Of a stretch of DNA of 64,000 nucleotides, positions 1-8,942 are shown in pieces. This stretch comes from Plesiocystis pacifica SIR-1 (GTDB taxonomy: Bacteria > Myxococcota_A > Polyangia > Nannocystales > Nannocystaceae): NCBI RefSeq assembly GCF_000170895.1, contig NZ_ABCS01000015.1, positions 1-64,000 of the forward strand. Reading direction: 5' to 3'. Both the position numbers and the translations under genes were made by a program. Position 1 is the stretch's first letter; every line of letters begins with the position of its first letter. The notes under the pieces are model-generated. The model was not told the origin of the DNA, did not search any database, and saw only the letters and a program-made list of their open reading frames with translations.

Positions 1-2
1 GT

Positions 3-1007
3 CCGCGCCATCATCGAGCTGCACTGGAGCTTGAGGGCGTCGACGGCCGGACCCGCTACATCCCCAAGGCGATCCTCGGCGAGCTCGAGTCCGACGACGC
101 GGCCGCGGGCCCGCCCCCGCTCCGCTTCCACCGCGCCCTCGCGCGCCTCGGGGGCAACCGCTCGCCGCGGGTGACCGTGCTCGAGGACCGCCCCGAGGGC
201 CCGCGCCTGCGCCTGGCCCCCGAACTTCAATCCCCCCGCAGCGAGGTCGAGGCCCTCCAGGCCCAGCTGCGCAACCGCCCGGCGGGCGAGGTCCTGCGCG
301 CCCTCGACGAGCACGCCGCCCGCCACCCCGACGTGCCCTTTGGCCGCAGCTACGCCGCGGAGCTCGACCTGTGGACCGGCGACTACGCCCGCGCCCTCGA
401 GCGCTTCGACGCGCTGTGGGCCGAGACCCGCACGCGCTGGGCCTACATCGGCGCGGGCGCGGCCGCGATGTTCCTGGGCGACGAGGACGGGGCGCTGGCG
501 CGCTGGCGCGAGGGCCTGCGCGTCTACGAGCTCTACCTCGACGGCGAGGCCACCCACACCTACCAGGCCGAGCTGTGGCGCAAGCGCGGCCAGCCCGAGC
601 GCGCCCGGGAGCTGCTCGAGCACACCCTCGCGTCCACCGGCACCCGGCTCGGCGCGTGGATCAACTGCGCCCTGGTCGGCCATGCCCTCGGCGACGCGGA
701 CCTGCGCGCGCGCGGCCTCGCCTTCGCCCAGCGCCACGCCCCGCAGCTGCTGTGGTCGGCCCAGCGCAGCGTCGAGCGCGACGCCTTCCACCCTGGGACC
801 CGCCCGGCCATCGGAGACCCCGCCGTGCTCGAGCGCGCCCTCGTGCTCATGCGAGGCAACCGCTCCTCGGGCATGCACACCTTCTTCGACGACGAGGGCC
901 GGTTTCGGGTGTTCGCCCACGACCACGCCCGGCGCTACCTCGAGTTCGCCGAGACCACCTCCGAGCTGGCGCTGCGGGCCCTCTACGCCCGCCTGGCGAG
1001 GCCATGA
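3..1007 (+). CDS. Repeat-rich (TPR-like) protein, 5' end outside window
   Basis: The reading frame is open from the left edge to the TGA at 1005-1007, so the true start probably lies outside the window. A GTG at 171 would give a 278-residue protein, but the upstream in-frame stretch also looks coding. The sequence is rich in Ala, Leu, Arg and Glu and has helical blocks spaced like tetratricopeptide repeats (for example around 340-640, with aromatic and small residues at regular spacing). No catalytic motif is visible. It converges on the lipoprotein gene at 1065. Function is unknown; a scaffold or protein-interaction role is only an inference from the repeat-like helices. Confidence 0.6.
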   Translation, partial: PRHHRAALELEGVDGRTRYIPKAILGELESDDAAAGPPPLRFHRALARLGGNRSPRVTVLEDRPEGPRLRLAPELQSPRSEVEALQAQLRNRPAGEVLRALDEHAARHPDVPFGRSYAAELDLWTGDYARALERFDALWAETRTRWAYIGAGAAAMFLGDEDGALARWREGLRVYELYLDGEATHTYQAELWRKRGQPERARELLEHTLASTGTRLGAWINCALVGHALGDADLRARGLAFAQRHAPQLLWSAQRSVERDAFHPGTRPAIGDPAVLERALVLMRGNRSSGMHTFFDDEGRFRVFAHDHARRYLEFAETTSELALRALYARLARP

Positions 1008-1008
1008 A

Positions 1009-1041
1009 GAAATAAAAAGGGCGGGGACTCATCCCCCGCCC
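1009..1041 (-). terminator. Rho-independent terminator
   Basis: GGGCGGGG (1019-1026) pairs with CCCCGCCC (1034-1041). Read on the minus strand, the stem is followed by TTTTTATT (complement of 1011-1018). It therefore ends the leftward lipoprotein gene that stops at 1065. On the plus strand there is no T-run after the stem. Confidence 0.8.
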
Positions 1042-1064
1042 ACTACACGCCTGCTTCGACGCGC

Positions 1065-2687
1065 TCACCACTGGCACGCTTCGGCGTCCAAGGTGCTCAG
1101 CTCGCAGGCCGCCGAGACCACCGCGTCGCAGGGGACCTCGACCCCCGAGCGGCGCACGAGCTCGAACTCGAGGTTCTGCCCCTCGACCTGGCACTGCGGA
1201 TCGAGGTCGTCGCCGGTGTGGGCGATCCAGCACGCGTCCGCGCCCGCGGGCAGCTCGTGGCCCCCCATCCCGTCGCGCTCGCACTCGGGCAGCTGCTCCG
1301 AGCCGCTGCTCGTGTCCTGGTAGACGTTGCAGTTGTAGTCGAGCTCCTCCGTGCTCGCGTCGATGTCCTTGACGCAGTCGCCGTAGCAGGCCGGCGGCAG
1401 CTCGACGGTGATGTTGGCGACGATGTCCTCGAGCGCGGGGGTGTAGTCCTCGGAGCACACCGAGTAGAGGTTGAGCTCGTCCTTGAACGCGCTCGGGAAG
1501 GCGCTAGCGAAGCTGACCAGGCGCACCGGCGGGACCGCGGTCTGGACCTCGCCGTTGACCACGTTGCTGCAGCCGTCGCCGATGCCGAACAGCTCCTGCG
1601 TCGAGTTGTCCGGGCTGTCGGCGTAGACGATGGCCTCGCCGTCTTGATAGCCCAGCGGCACGCCAGCGATGACCGAGACCAGGACCTCGCGGCCCGAGGT
1701 CTTTTGCGCCGCCACGCCCTCGAGCAGCTCGACGTAGTGGTCGACGGGGCGGAGCACCGCCGCGTCCCGGTCCTCCGTGGGGTTCCCGCTCGCGTCGTAG
1801 CTGGCGTCGGAGCAGCTCGCGTAGGGGCTCTCGCCCTCGCAGTCCGTGCCCGCGTTCCAGCACGCGGCCGAGGTCGCGTAGCTGACCCCGTCGGCGAAGA
1901 AGGCCCCGTCGAGGAACAGCGCGTCGGCGTGCTCGGGGTTGTAGGAGCAGTCGACCTCGTCGGTCACGACCACGACCGCGAGCAGGGCGTCGTCGCGCAA
2001 GAAGCCGTACTCCGGGCGATCGGGGTTGTGCATGTTCTCGAGCGCCCGGGCCATGGCCTCGAGGGGCGACTCCCAGCCGCAGCCGCTGATGCCCTGGGGC
2101 GCGAAGCACTGGAAGGCGTCGAGGGTCGTCACCCCCTCGGGCAAGTTGGAGACCCCGTTGTAGCTCTGGATCCACGGCCGCGCCGCCTCCTCGCTGTCCC
2201 CGCAGCCCTCCGTGGGCCGGATCTCGAGCTCCTCGCCGCTCAGCTGGCAGTGCGCCTCGCAGGCCGCCGCGAACTGATCGTTGCCGTTGAAGGTGAAGGT
2301 GCCCGGGCGATCGAGGCACGAGCTCAGGTGGAGCGAGCCGCCCGTCGCCTGGCCCTCGCAGCTGTGCCCGCCGATGTCCGTGGTCGTGATCCCGATGCGG
2401 TAGTCCGCGCCGACTTCCTCGAGCCTCTCGATGACCGGGCCAAAGTTCGCCGCGAGGTTGGCCTGCTCCTCGCCCATCGAGCCCGAGTTGTCGAGGACCA
2501 GCAAGACGTCGACCTTGCGGTTGACGTCGAGGGGCAAGGAGTTGGTCGACACCGACGAGCCCTCGATCTCCACGCCCTTGAGGTCGTGGGCGTTGCAACC
2601 ACTCGCAACGACGCCAGCGAAGGTCAGCAGGGCGAAGGCGGAGAGGTTGGAAGGGCGGACCAGGGAGTTCAACGACTTGGCGCTCAC
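1065..2687 (-). CDS. Lipoprotein with von Willebrand factor A-type domain
   Basis: A 540-residue protein from GTG 2687. This start was chosen because it gives a compact signal peptide (basic Lys4/Arg11, hydrophobic core, lipobox VASGC with Cys31); longer starts add an unlikely basic extension. A MIDAS-type metal site DNSGSM (Asp66, Ser68, Ser70) opens a VWA fold directly after a short linker. The rest is rich in Cys and acidic residues, suggesting many disulphides and a location outside the inner membrane. VWA domains bind protein partners through a divalent metal. The partner is unknown. The gene stands alone, ends at its own terminator and faces the tRNA array promoter region. Confidence 0.75.
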   Translation of the reverse strand: MSAKSLNSLVRPSNLSAFALLTFAGVVASGCNAHDLKGVEIEGSSVSTNSLPLDVNRKVDVLLVLDNSGSMGEEQANLAANFGPVIERLEEVGADYRIGITTTDIGGHSCEGQATGGSLHLSSCLDRPGTFTFNGNDQFAAACEAHCQLSGEELEIRPTEGCGDSEEAARPWIQSYNGVSNLPEGVTTLDAFQCFAPQGISGCGWESPLEAMARALENMHNPDRPEYGFLRDDALLAVVVVTDEVDCSYNPEHADALFLDGAFFADGVSYATSAACWNAGTDCEGESPYASCSDASYDASGNPTEDRDAAVLRPVDHYVELLEGVAAQKTSGREVLVSVIAGVPLGYQDGEAIVYADSPDNSTQELFGIGDGCSNVVNGEVQTAVPPVRLVSFASAFPSAFKDELNLYSVCSEDYTPALEDIVANITVELPPACYGDCVKDIDASTEELDYNCNVYQDTSSGSEQLPECERDGMGGHELPAGADACWIAHTGDDLDPQCQVEGQNLEFELVRRSGVEVPCDAVVSAACELSTLDAEACQW

Positions 2688-3205
2688 GCCCCGAACCCAG
2701 AGCAAGGCGCTTGCCCTCGGGAAAAGCTCAATGATTTCGCGGCGTGCAAGCGAAGTTGCCAGCAAACCCCGTTGGCGCCCGCGCCCGCTCCCGGCAACGG
2801 CCTTACTGGCGCGAACTCTCGCCACCCACCTCTACGCCGGTCGCCAGCTCGGGCCGCCTCGCGGCGCCCCTCACCAAGTTAAGAAGTGGCGTAATCGAGG
2901 GCCCAAAAAATCTCGACATTCTTCCTTGCGCCCCAACCCATCCCCGCTACATTCGTGTTCGTTAGCGAGGTAGATGAGATGAACGCTCGAGACGAGATGA
3001 CCGCACGCGCCGATTTCCTGGCCGCCGCCGCCCTGGGCTGCGCCGCCGGTAGTTGGTCCGCCGCGGGGTCGACGGACGAGGGTTGCATCGGTACCTCCGG
3101 GCTCTGGCAGTCGTCATCCGCCTGTTCATCGAGTTGTCGCTGAGCGCTCGAGCGGACCAGGCGAAGGCCGGGACCCGAGAGCACCACCGACACCGAAGAC
3201 GCACT
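2688..3205. other. Gene-poor stretch upstream of the tRNA array
   Basis: This 518-base stretch separates the VWA lipoprotein start from the first tRNA. It holds a candidate promoter at 2926-2953 and a short open frame at 2979-3143 (54 codons, GAGG eight bases before its ATG, Ala/Ser/Cys-rich) that resembles nothing known and may be chance. Nothing else stands out. Confidence 0.4.
2926..2953 (+). promoter_or_regulatory. Candidate sigma-70 promoter for the tRNA array
   Basis: TTGCGC (2926-2931) and TACATT (2948-2953) are separated by 16 bases and lie about 250 bases before the first tRNA. This is the best match upstream of the array; it is a motif match only. Confidence 0.3.
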
Positions 3206-3293
3206 GGGGAGACTAGCCGACAGCAGGCGACGGCACCCGCTTGGAAGGCGGGCGAGACGAAAGTCCTTGGGAGTTCGACCCTCCCTCTCTCCG
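3206..3293 (+). tRNA. tRNA-Ser(GGA)
   Basis: Acceptor GGGGAGA pairs with TCTCTCC (3286-3292). The anticodon stem CCCGC/GCGGG holds a loop with anticodon GGA (3243-3245). It has a long variable arm as expected for class II tRNA-Ser and the T-loop TTCGACC. The 3' CCA is not encoded. Confidence 0.9.
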
Positions 3294-3311
3294 CTCGGGC
3301 GTGAACATTTT

Positions 3312-3399
3312 GGGGGGACTAGCCGACAGCAGGCGACGGCACCCGGTTGCTAGCCGGACGAGACGCATGTCCTTGGGAGTTCGACCCTCCCTCCCTCCG
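3312..3399 (+). tRNA. tRNA-Ser(GCT)
   Basis: Acceptor GGGGGGA pairs with TCCCTCC (3392-3398). Anticodon GCT is at 3349-3351 in loop TTGCTAG. It has a long variable arm and the same T-arm as the preceding Ser gene. CCA is not encoded. Confidence 0.88.
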
Positions 3400-3415
3400 C
3401 TCCACGCCCACTCTT

Positions 3416-3502
3416 GGAGAGACCAGCCGATAGCAGGCGACGGCACCCGTTTCGAATACGGCCGGGCTCACGCCCTTGGGAGTTCGACCCTCCCTCTCTC
3501 CG
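3416..3502 (+). tRNA. tRNA-Ser(CGA)
   Basis: Acceptor GGAGAGA pairs perfectly with TCTCTCC (3495-3501). Anticodon CGA is at 3453-3455 in loop TTCGAAT. It has a long variable arm and no encoded CCA. Confidence 0.9.
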
Positions 3503-3517
3503 CTTCGACATTTCACT

Positions 3518-3605
3518 GGTGAGGCAAGCCGACAGCCGGCGACGGCACCCGGTTTGAACCCGGGCGAGACCACAGTCCTTGGGAGTTCGACCCTCCCCCT
3601 CACCG
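3518..3605 (+). tRNA. tRNA-Ser(TGA)
   Basis: Acceptor GGTGAGG pairs perfectly with CCTCACC (3598-3604). Anticodon TGA is at 3555-3557 in loop TTTGAAC. It has a long variable arm. This is the fourth serine isoacceptor in a row, so GGA, GCT, CGA and TGA are all present within 400 bases. Confidence 0.9.
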
Positions 3606-3626
3606 TCGCTCGAATACACACAATAC

Positions 3627-3697
3627 GTGAGCGTAGCTCAACGGTAGAGTATCGCATTGCCGATGCGAGGATGCGGGTTCGATTCCCGCCGTTCACT
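3627..3697 (+). tRNA. tRNA-Gly(GCC)
   Basis: Acceptor GTGAGCG pairs with CGTTCAC (3690-3696). The D-arm is GCTC/GAGT. Anticodon GCC (3659-3661) sits in loop TTGCCGA on stem TCGCA/TGCGA. CCA is not encoded. Confidence 0.9.
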
Positions 3698-3719
3698 TCC
3701 CACTCAAACCCCACATCAC

Positions 3720-3792
3720 GTGCATGGAGCTCGGTTGGCAGAGCACGACACTTCCAATGTTGAGGAAGCGGGTTCGATTCCCGTCATGCACT
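3720..3792 (+). tRNA. tRNA-Gly(TCC)
   Basis: Acceptor GTGCATG pairs perfectly with CATGCAC (3785-3791). The D-stem is GCTC/GAGC. Anticodon TCC (3753-3755) is in loop CTTCCAA. Confidence 0.9.
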
Positions 3793-3818
3793 CTAGATTC
3801 CAAGACAATCACAAACAC

Positions 3819-3890
3819 GGGCTGCTGGCTCAATGGGAGAGCACCTGGCTTGCATCCAGGGGGGTATCGGTTCGAATCCGATGCGGTCCA
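3819..3890 (+). tRNA. tRNA-Ala(TGC)
   Basis: Acceptor GGGCTGC pairs with GCGGTCC (3883-3889) with two G-T pairs. Anticodon TGC (3851-3853) is in loop CTTGCAT on stem CCTGG/CCAGG. It is followed by 246 bases without a gene. Confidence 0.9.
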
Positions 3891-4100
3891 CAACCAGAAA
3901 AACAGGTCGAGAAGTCGACAGACCCAAATCGGCATACAAAGAAATCGACAGCCGACCAATCACTCTTCCCCCCCTCACCCCAAGCGCCTCGTTCGCGCAC
4001 ACAACCAACGGCCCCTCCGGGGCCGGGCAGTGGGGTGGGGCCCCCCGACGGGTCCGCCCGGCGGGGGGAGGGGCCTGCAAGGCCCCTAAAACAAGGAAGA

Positions 4101-4136
4101 GTGAATGGAACGCGCCCAAGGGCGCCTTCCATTCAC
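4101..4136. repeat. 36-base inverted repeat between two tRNA-Ala genes
   Basis: GTGAATGGAA (4101-4110) and GCGCCC (4112-4117) pair with GGGCGC (4120-4125) and TTCCATTCAC (4127-4136) around a two-base AA loop. The stem ends exactly one base before tRNA-Ala(GGC) at 4137. No T-run follows on the plus strand, so it is not a standard terminator; a processing or attenuation structure is possible. It follows a GC-rich palindromic patch at about 4010-4085. Confidence 0.6.
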
Positions 4137-4208
4137 GGAGATGTAGCTCAACGGGAGAGCACGATGCTGGCAGCGTCGCGGTTGAGGGTTCGAATCCCTC
4201 CATCTCCA
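4137..4208 (+). tRNA. tRNA-Ala(GGC)
   Basis: Acceptor GGAGATG pairs perfectly with CATCTCC (4201-4207). Anticodon GGC (4169-4171) is in loop CTGGCAG. It starts immediately after the 36-base inverted repeat. Confidence 0.9.
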
Positions 4209-4256
4209 TCCATGCTTTTCGAGCAGACAACTCAAACAATTCAGTGATCCACACAT

Positions 4257-4324
4257 AGGGCGCCCACCGGGCTGGCTTTTGGTCTCCAAAACCGGGATGG
4301 AGGGTTCGACTCCCTCGCGCCCTG
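4257..4324 (+). tRNA. tRNA-Trp(CCA) with a shortened D-arm
   Basis: Acceptor AGGGCGC pairs perfectly with GCGCCCT (4317-4323). T-stem GAGGG/CCCTC is intact. Anticodon CCA (4286-4288) is in the typical Trp loop CTCCAAA, on stem TTGGT/ACCGG. Only 15 bases (4264-4278) lie between acceptor and anticodon stem, three to four fewer than normal, and the usual GCTC/GAGC D-stem is missing. A three-pair CCA/TGG stem is the best replacement. Whole length is 68 bases without CCA. It is either an unusual functional tRNA or a decaying copy. Confidence 0.65.
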
Positions 4325-4346
4325 TCCCCCGAGCACGCTCGGGTCT

Positions 4347-4420
4347 GGTGTGATGGCGGAAATGGCTAACGCGCGTGGCTGCAGTCCACGAGACTTCCGG
4401 TTCGAGTCCGGATCGCACCT
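4347..4420 (+). tRNA. tRNA-Cys(GCA)
   Basis: Acceptor GGTGTGA pairs with TCGCACC (4413-4419) apart from one G-T type pair. The D-stem is GCGG/CGCG-like. Anticodon GCA (4381-4383) is in loop CTGCAGT on stem CGTGG/CCACG. It is the last tRNA, 70 bases before the HNH gene. Confidence 0.88.
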
Positions 4421-4489
4421 CTTTCCTTCCCCCTGCTGTGGATCCGCAGACTTTCCCCACTCTTCACCCCTGAAGAGGAGGACACTGCC

Positions 4490-4888
4490 ATGGCCCACAT
4501 CCACAGCGACAACGCCGTACCTCCGAGGGGCACTCGGGAGTACTTCCTGTACAAGCGGCGCGTACGTACGCTGGGCCGCCGCGGCGGACGGCTGGCCCGC
4601 TTCCGCGAGATCGCCCGGCACAAGCGCCTGACCATCGAGGACACCGTCTCGGGCGCCCTCGACCCGGTCTTCGTCAGCGAGTACCGCTACTTCGTGTGGA
4701 ACGTCGGGCCCGTGCTGTGCGTCTACTGCAACGCGGCCCTGGACAAGAGCACGAAGACCCGGGACCACCTGGTCCCCCGGTCCAAGGGCGGACCCAACGG
4801 CGACAACCTGGTCCCGTCTTGCGCTTGCTGCAACCGGGCCAAGGCCGACGACTCGCTGCTGATGTTCCTGCATCGGCGCGCGAGCTGA
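4490..4888 (+). CDS. Small HNH endonuclease family protein
   Basis: A 132-residue protein with a strong Shine-Dalgarno GAGGAGG before ATG 4490. The C-terminal half carries a full HNH core: CVYC, then DHLVPRSKGG, then DNLVPSCACCN. Two CxxC pairs should hold a structural zinc, and the DH of DHLVP is the catalytic start. The N-terminus is basic (RRVRTLGRRGGR), suited to nucleic-acid binding. HNH proteins nick or cut DNA in homing, restriction or repair; free-standing ones of this size are often housekeeping proteins of unknown role. It is the only protein gene in the tRNA array and may be cotranscribed with it, ending at the terminator at 4915. Confidence 0.85.
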   Translation: MAHIHSDNAVPPRGTREYFLYKRRVRTLGRRGGRLARFREIARHKRLTIEDTVSGALDPVFVSEYRYFVWNVGPVLCVYCNAALDKSTKTRDHLVPRSKGGPNGDNLVPSCACCNRAKADDSLLMFLHRRAS

Positions 4889-4914
4889 GGCCCATCGAAC
4901 AACCCCAAACACGA

Positions 4915-4950
4915 AGGGGAGTCAGGCAATGCCTGGCTCCCCTCTCTTTG
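4915..4950 (+). terminator. Rho-independent terminator of the tRNA-HNH unit
   Basis: AGGGGAG (4915-4921) and CAGGC (4923-4927) pair with GCCTG (4931-4935) and CTCCCCT (4937-4943), followed by CTCTTTG. The stem has one symmetric T/G mismatch. It separates the HNH gene from the convergent glnS gene. Confidence 0.8.
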
Positions 4951-4974
4951 TTGGCGCCGGTCTACGGCGCGCGA

Positions 4975-6777
<1,803 letters not shown>

Positions 6778-6908
6778 CCGGGGAGGTTTACCCCAAAGTC
6801 CGCGCAGGGGCCCGCGAACGCCGGGGCTCGGGTTGTGAGCGCGCGCAGGGCCCGTGCGCCCCACCCCGTCGACGCCAGACCCCGATCGCCGGCAGCTCGA
6901 CCCCGCGG

Positions 6909-6917
6909 TGCTATGGT
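6909..6917 (+). promoter_or_regulatory. Extended -10 box, leaderless start
   Basis: TG-C-TATGGT ends six bases before GTG 6924, so transcription would begin at or next to the start codon. No Shine-Dalgarno is present. Confidence 0.45.
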
Positions 6918-6923
6918 CCGCCC

Positions 6924-8006
6924 GTGCCGGGTCTGCTCGAGCGCCTGTTCGGTCGGCGGAGCTCTCCGCCCAAGCGCGACTATCACGAGGGGCCGAAGCT
7001 CGCCGGCCTCGACGAGGCGACAGCCCGGGCCATCGAGCTGCAAAAGCGGTACTGGCGCGACGATCCAGCCGAGCGCGCGGCGCTCGAAGAACAGGCGCGG
7101 ACCGGCTCGGGCGGGGCGAGCGGCCTGGGCGGGCTCGACTGGCCCGAGGCCCTGCGCCTGCACCACCTGCGCTGCCTCGAACTCCTCGACGCGACCCCCA
7201 ATCTCCGCGAGCAGCTCCTGGCGCCGGCCGAGGTCCTCGCCGAGCTCGGGGCCGCGCCCACGCCCGCGGTCCAGCACTTGGGCCCGGTCCGCGCGAGCGC
7301 CCGCGCCCTGCTCGGTCGGCGCTCGCCCTACCGCCCGCGCCACGGCTTCACCTGGCACGGCGCCGGTCCGCCCGAGGGCGAGGCGATCCCCTACTCGGAC
7401 CTCCAGGGTCGGATCGTCAACGCGGCCCTGACCCACCTCGGCAGCCTCGAGGTCCTGGTCCTCGACGAGGCCTTCGAGCCCGCCGGCGTCGACTTCGTCG
7501 CCTTCGACGAGATCCAGACCCTGTCCCTCGCCCCCCGCGAGAGCCCGGAGGCGGCCACCCAGCCCCCCTTTCGACCGGCGCGCATCCTCGGCGAGTACGG
7601 CCTGGGCGACCGCGTGGTGCTCGTGCCCCTGCGCCACGGCCTGAGCTGGTACGGCCACGAGCCCAGCCTGCTCATGGGCGCGGGCGAGCGCCAGGTCGCG
7701 CCCGTCGAGCTCCGCGGCCTCGCCGATCCCACCAAGGCTCTCGCCAACCCCGAGGGCGACCGCCGCGAGCTCACGATCCGAGCGGGGCTCCAGCGCCTCG
7801 AGGTGCTCAGCGACTACGCCGAGACCGGCCTGGGCAGCGCGACCCTGGCCGAGGCCTACCAGTTCAGCCTCGCCATCGATCAGGACGACCCGCGCTTCGA
7901 CGACAAGTGCCGCGGGCGCGACCTCGATCCTCGGGCCACGCGGGGCGACGTCGTCCGCGAGTCCCGGCTCCGCGCGAGCGCCCGGGCGGCCAAAAAACGC
8001 GACTGA
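6924..8006 (+). CDS. Unassigned protein upstream of polyamine genes
   Basis: A 360-residue soluble protein with an unusual Arg/Pro N-terminus and a basic C-terminus (RASARAAKKRD). No signal peptide or membrane segment is visible. The middle part (about residues 170-260, with VDFVAFDEIQTLSL and VVLVPLRHGLSWYG) faintly recalls the ImpE/TagJ family associated with type VI secretion, but the match is by eye and no other T6SS gene is near, so I do not assign it. The GTG start lies six bases after an extended -10 box. It ends 93 bases before speE and could be cotranscribed with it. Confidence 0.65.
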   Translation: MPGLLERLFGRRSSPPKRDYHEGPKLAGLDEATARAIELQKRYWRDDPAERAALEEQARTGSGGASGLGGLDWPEALRLHHLRCLELLDATPNLREQLLAPAEVLAELGAAPTPAVQHLGPVRASARALLGRRSPYRPRHGFTWHGAGPPEGEAIPYSDLQGRIVNAALTHLGSLEVLVLDEAFEPAGVDFVAFDEIQTLSLAPRESPEAATQPPFRPARILGEYGLGDRVVLVPLRHGLSWYGHEPSLLMGAGERQVAPVELRGLADPTKALANPEGDRRELTIRAGLQRLEVLSDYAETGLGSATLAEAYQFSLAIDQDDPRFDDKCRGRDLDPRATRGDVVRESRLRASARAAKKRD

Positions 8007-8099
8007 GACCGCCTTCGCGCGCGATGTGCGGAGTGCCCAGGGCCCGGGTGACCTGCCGCGATTGCGCCCCCGCCTCGGCTGGCGTAATCAGCCCCAGCC

Positions 8100-8942
8100 A
8101 TGGCCTGGTTCTACGAGCACTACCGCGACACGTCTGCCGTCGGCATCCACACCACGGGCAAGCTGCACGAAGAGCGCAGCGCCTTCCAGGCCATCGAGGT
8201 GCTCGAGACCAAGGGCCACGGTCGCCTGCTGACCCTCGACGGCATGGTGATGCTCACCGAGCTCGACGAGTTCGTCTACCACGACCTGCTCACCCACGTG
8301 CCGCTGTGCGCCCACGCCGATCCCAAGCAAGTGTTGGTCGTCGGCGGCGGCGACGGGGGCACGGTCCGCGAGGTCCTCAAGCACGCCAGCGTCGAGCGGG
8401 TCGTCCAGTGCGAGATCGACGAGCGCGTGACCCGGGTCTGCCAGGAGTACATCCCCTCCGTCGCCGGCTTCCTCGACGACCCCCGCGTCGAGCTGGTGTT
8501 CGAGGACGCCGTCGCCTACGTCAAGCGCCACCCAAACACCTTCGACGCCATCTTGGTCGACTCGACCGAGCCCATCGGCCCGGCCGCCGCTTTGTTCGGT
8601 GAGCCCTTCTTCCGCGACCTCGACGCGGCCCTGCGCCCCGGCGGCGTGATCAGCTCGCAGTCCGAGTCGCCCTTTTACGCCCCCGAGGTCATCCAGGGCC
8701 TGTTCGGCGCCGTGCGGCGGGTGTTCCCCGAGGTCCACGGCTACTACGGCGTGATCCCGACCTACCCCGGCGGCGGCTGGGTGTTCTGCATGGCCAGCCA
8801 CAGCCGGAGCCCCGGAGACCTCGACCTCGACCGCGCCGCGGCCCTGTCCACGCGCTACTTCTCGCCGGCCGTGGCCCAGGGCGCGTTCATGCTGCCGAGC
8901 TTCGTCCGCGAGCTGGTCACGGCCGGAGACGCGCAGGCGTGA
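8100..8942 (+). CDS. speE: Spermidine synthase
   Basis: It transfers aminopropyl from decarboxylated S-adenosylmethionine to putrescine to give spermidine. Length is 280 residues, close to the E. coli enzyme. The N-terminal small beta-domain is followed by the Rossmann fold with VVGGGDGGTVREVLKH. The catalytic region is ILVDSTEPIGPA, where family members have D-x-x-D/E and the Asp is the general base. SQSESPF and YYGVIPTYPGG are conserved further on. The ATG follows TAATCA nine bases upstream. Its end overlaps the next gene by four bases, so it is translationally coupled to the ureohydrolase. Confidence 0.95.
   Translation: MAWFYEHYRDTSAVGIHTTGKLHEERSAFQAIEVLETKGHGRLLTLDGMVMLTELDEFVYHDLLTHVPLCAHADPKQVLVVGGGDGGTVREVLKHASVERVVQCEIDERVTRVCQEYIPSVAGFLDDPRVELVFEDAVAYVKRHPNTFDAILVDSTEPIGPAAALFGEPFFRDLDAALRPGGVISSQSESPFYAPEVIQGLFGAVRRVFPEVHGYYGVIPTYPGGGWVFCMASHSRSPGDLDLDRAAALSTRYFSPAVAQGAFMLPSFVRELVTAGDAQA

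Noticed and set aside
3241..3763. Open frames across the tRNA genes
   Set aside because: They overlap four serine tRNAs and encode repetitive peptides copied from the tRNA sequence.
4101..4136. A Rho-independent terminator within the tRNA array
   Set aside because: The stem is strong but no T-run follows on the plus strand, and a tRNA starts at the next base.
6924..8006. A type VI secretion ImpE/TagJ gene
   Set aside because: The resemblance is faint and no other T6SS gene is present, so the gene is left unassigned.
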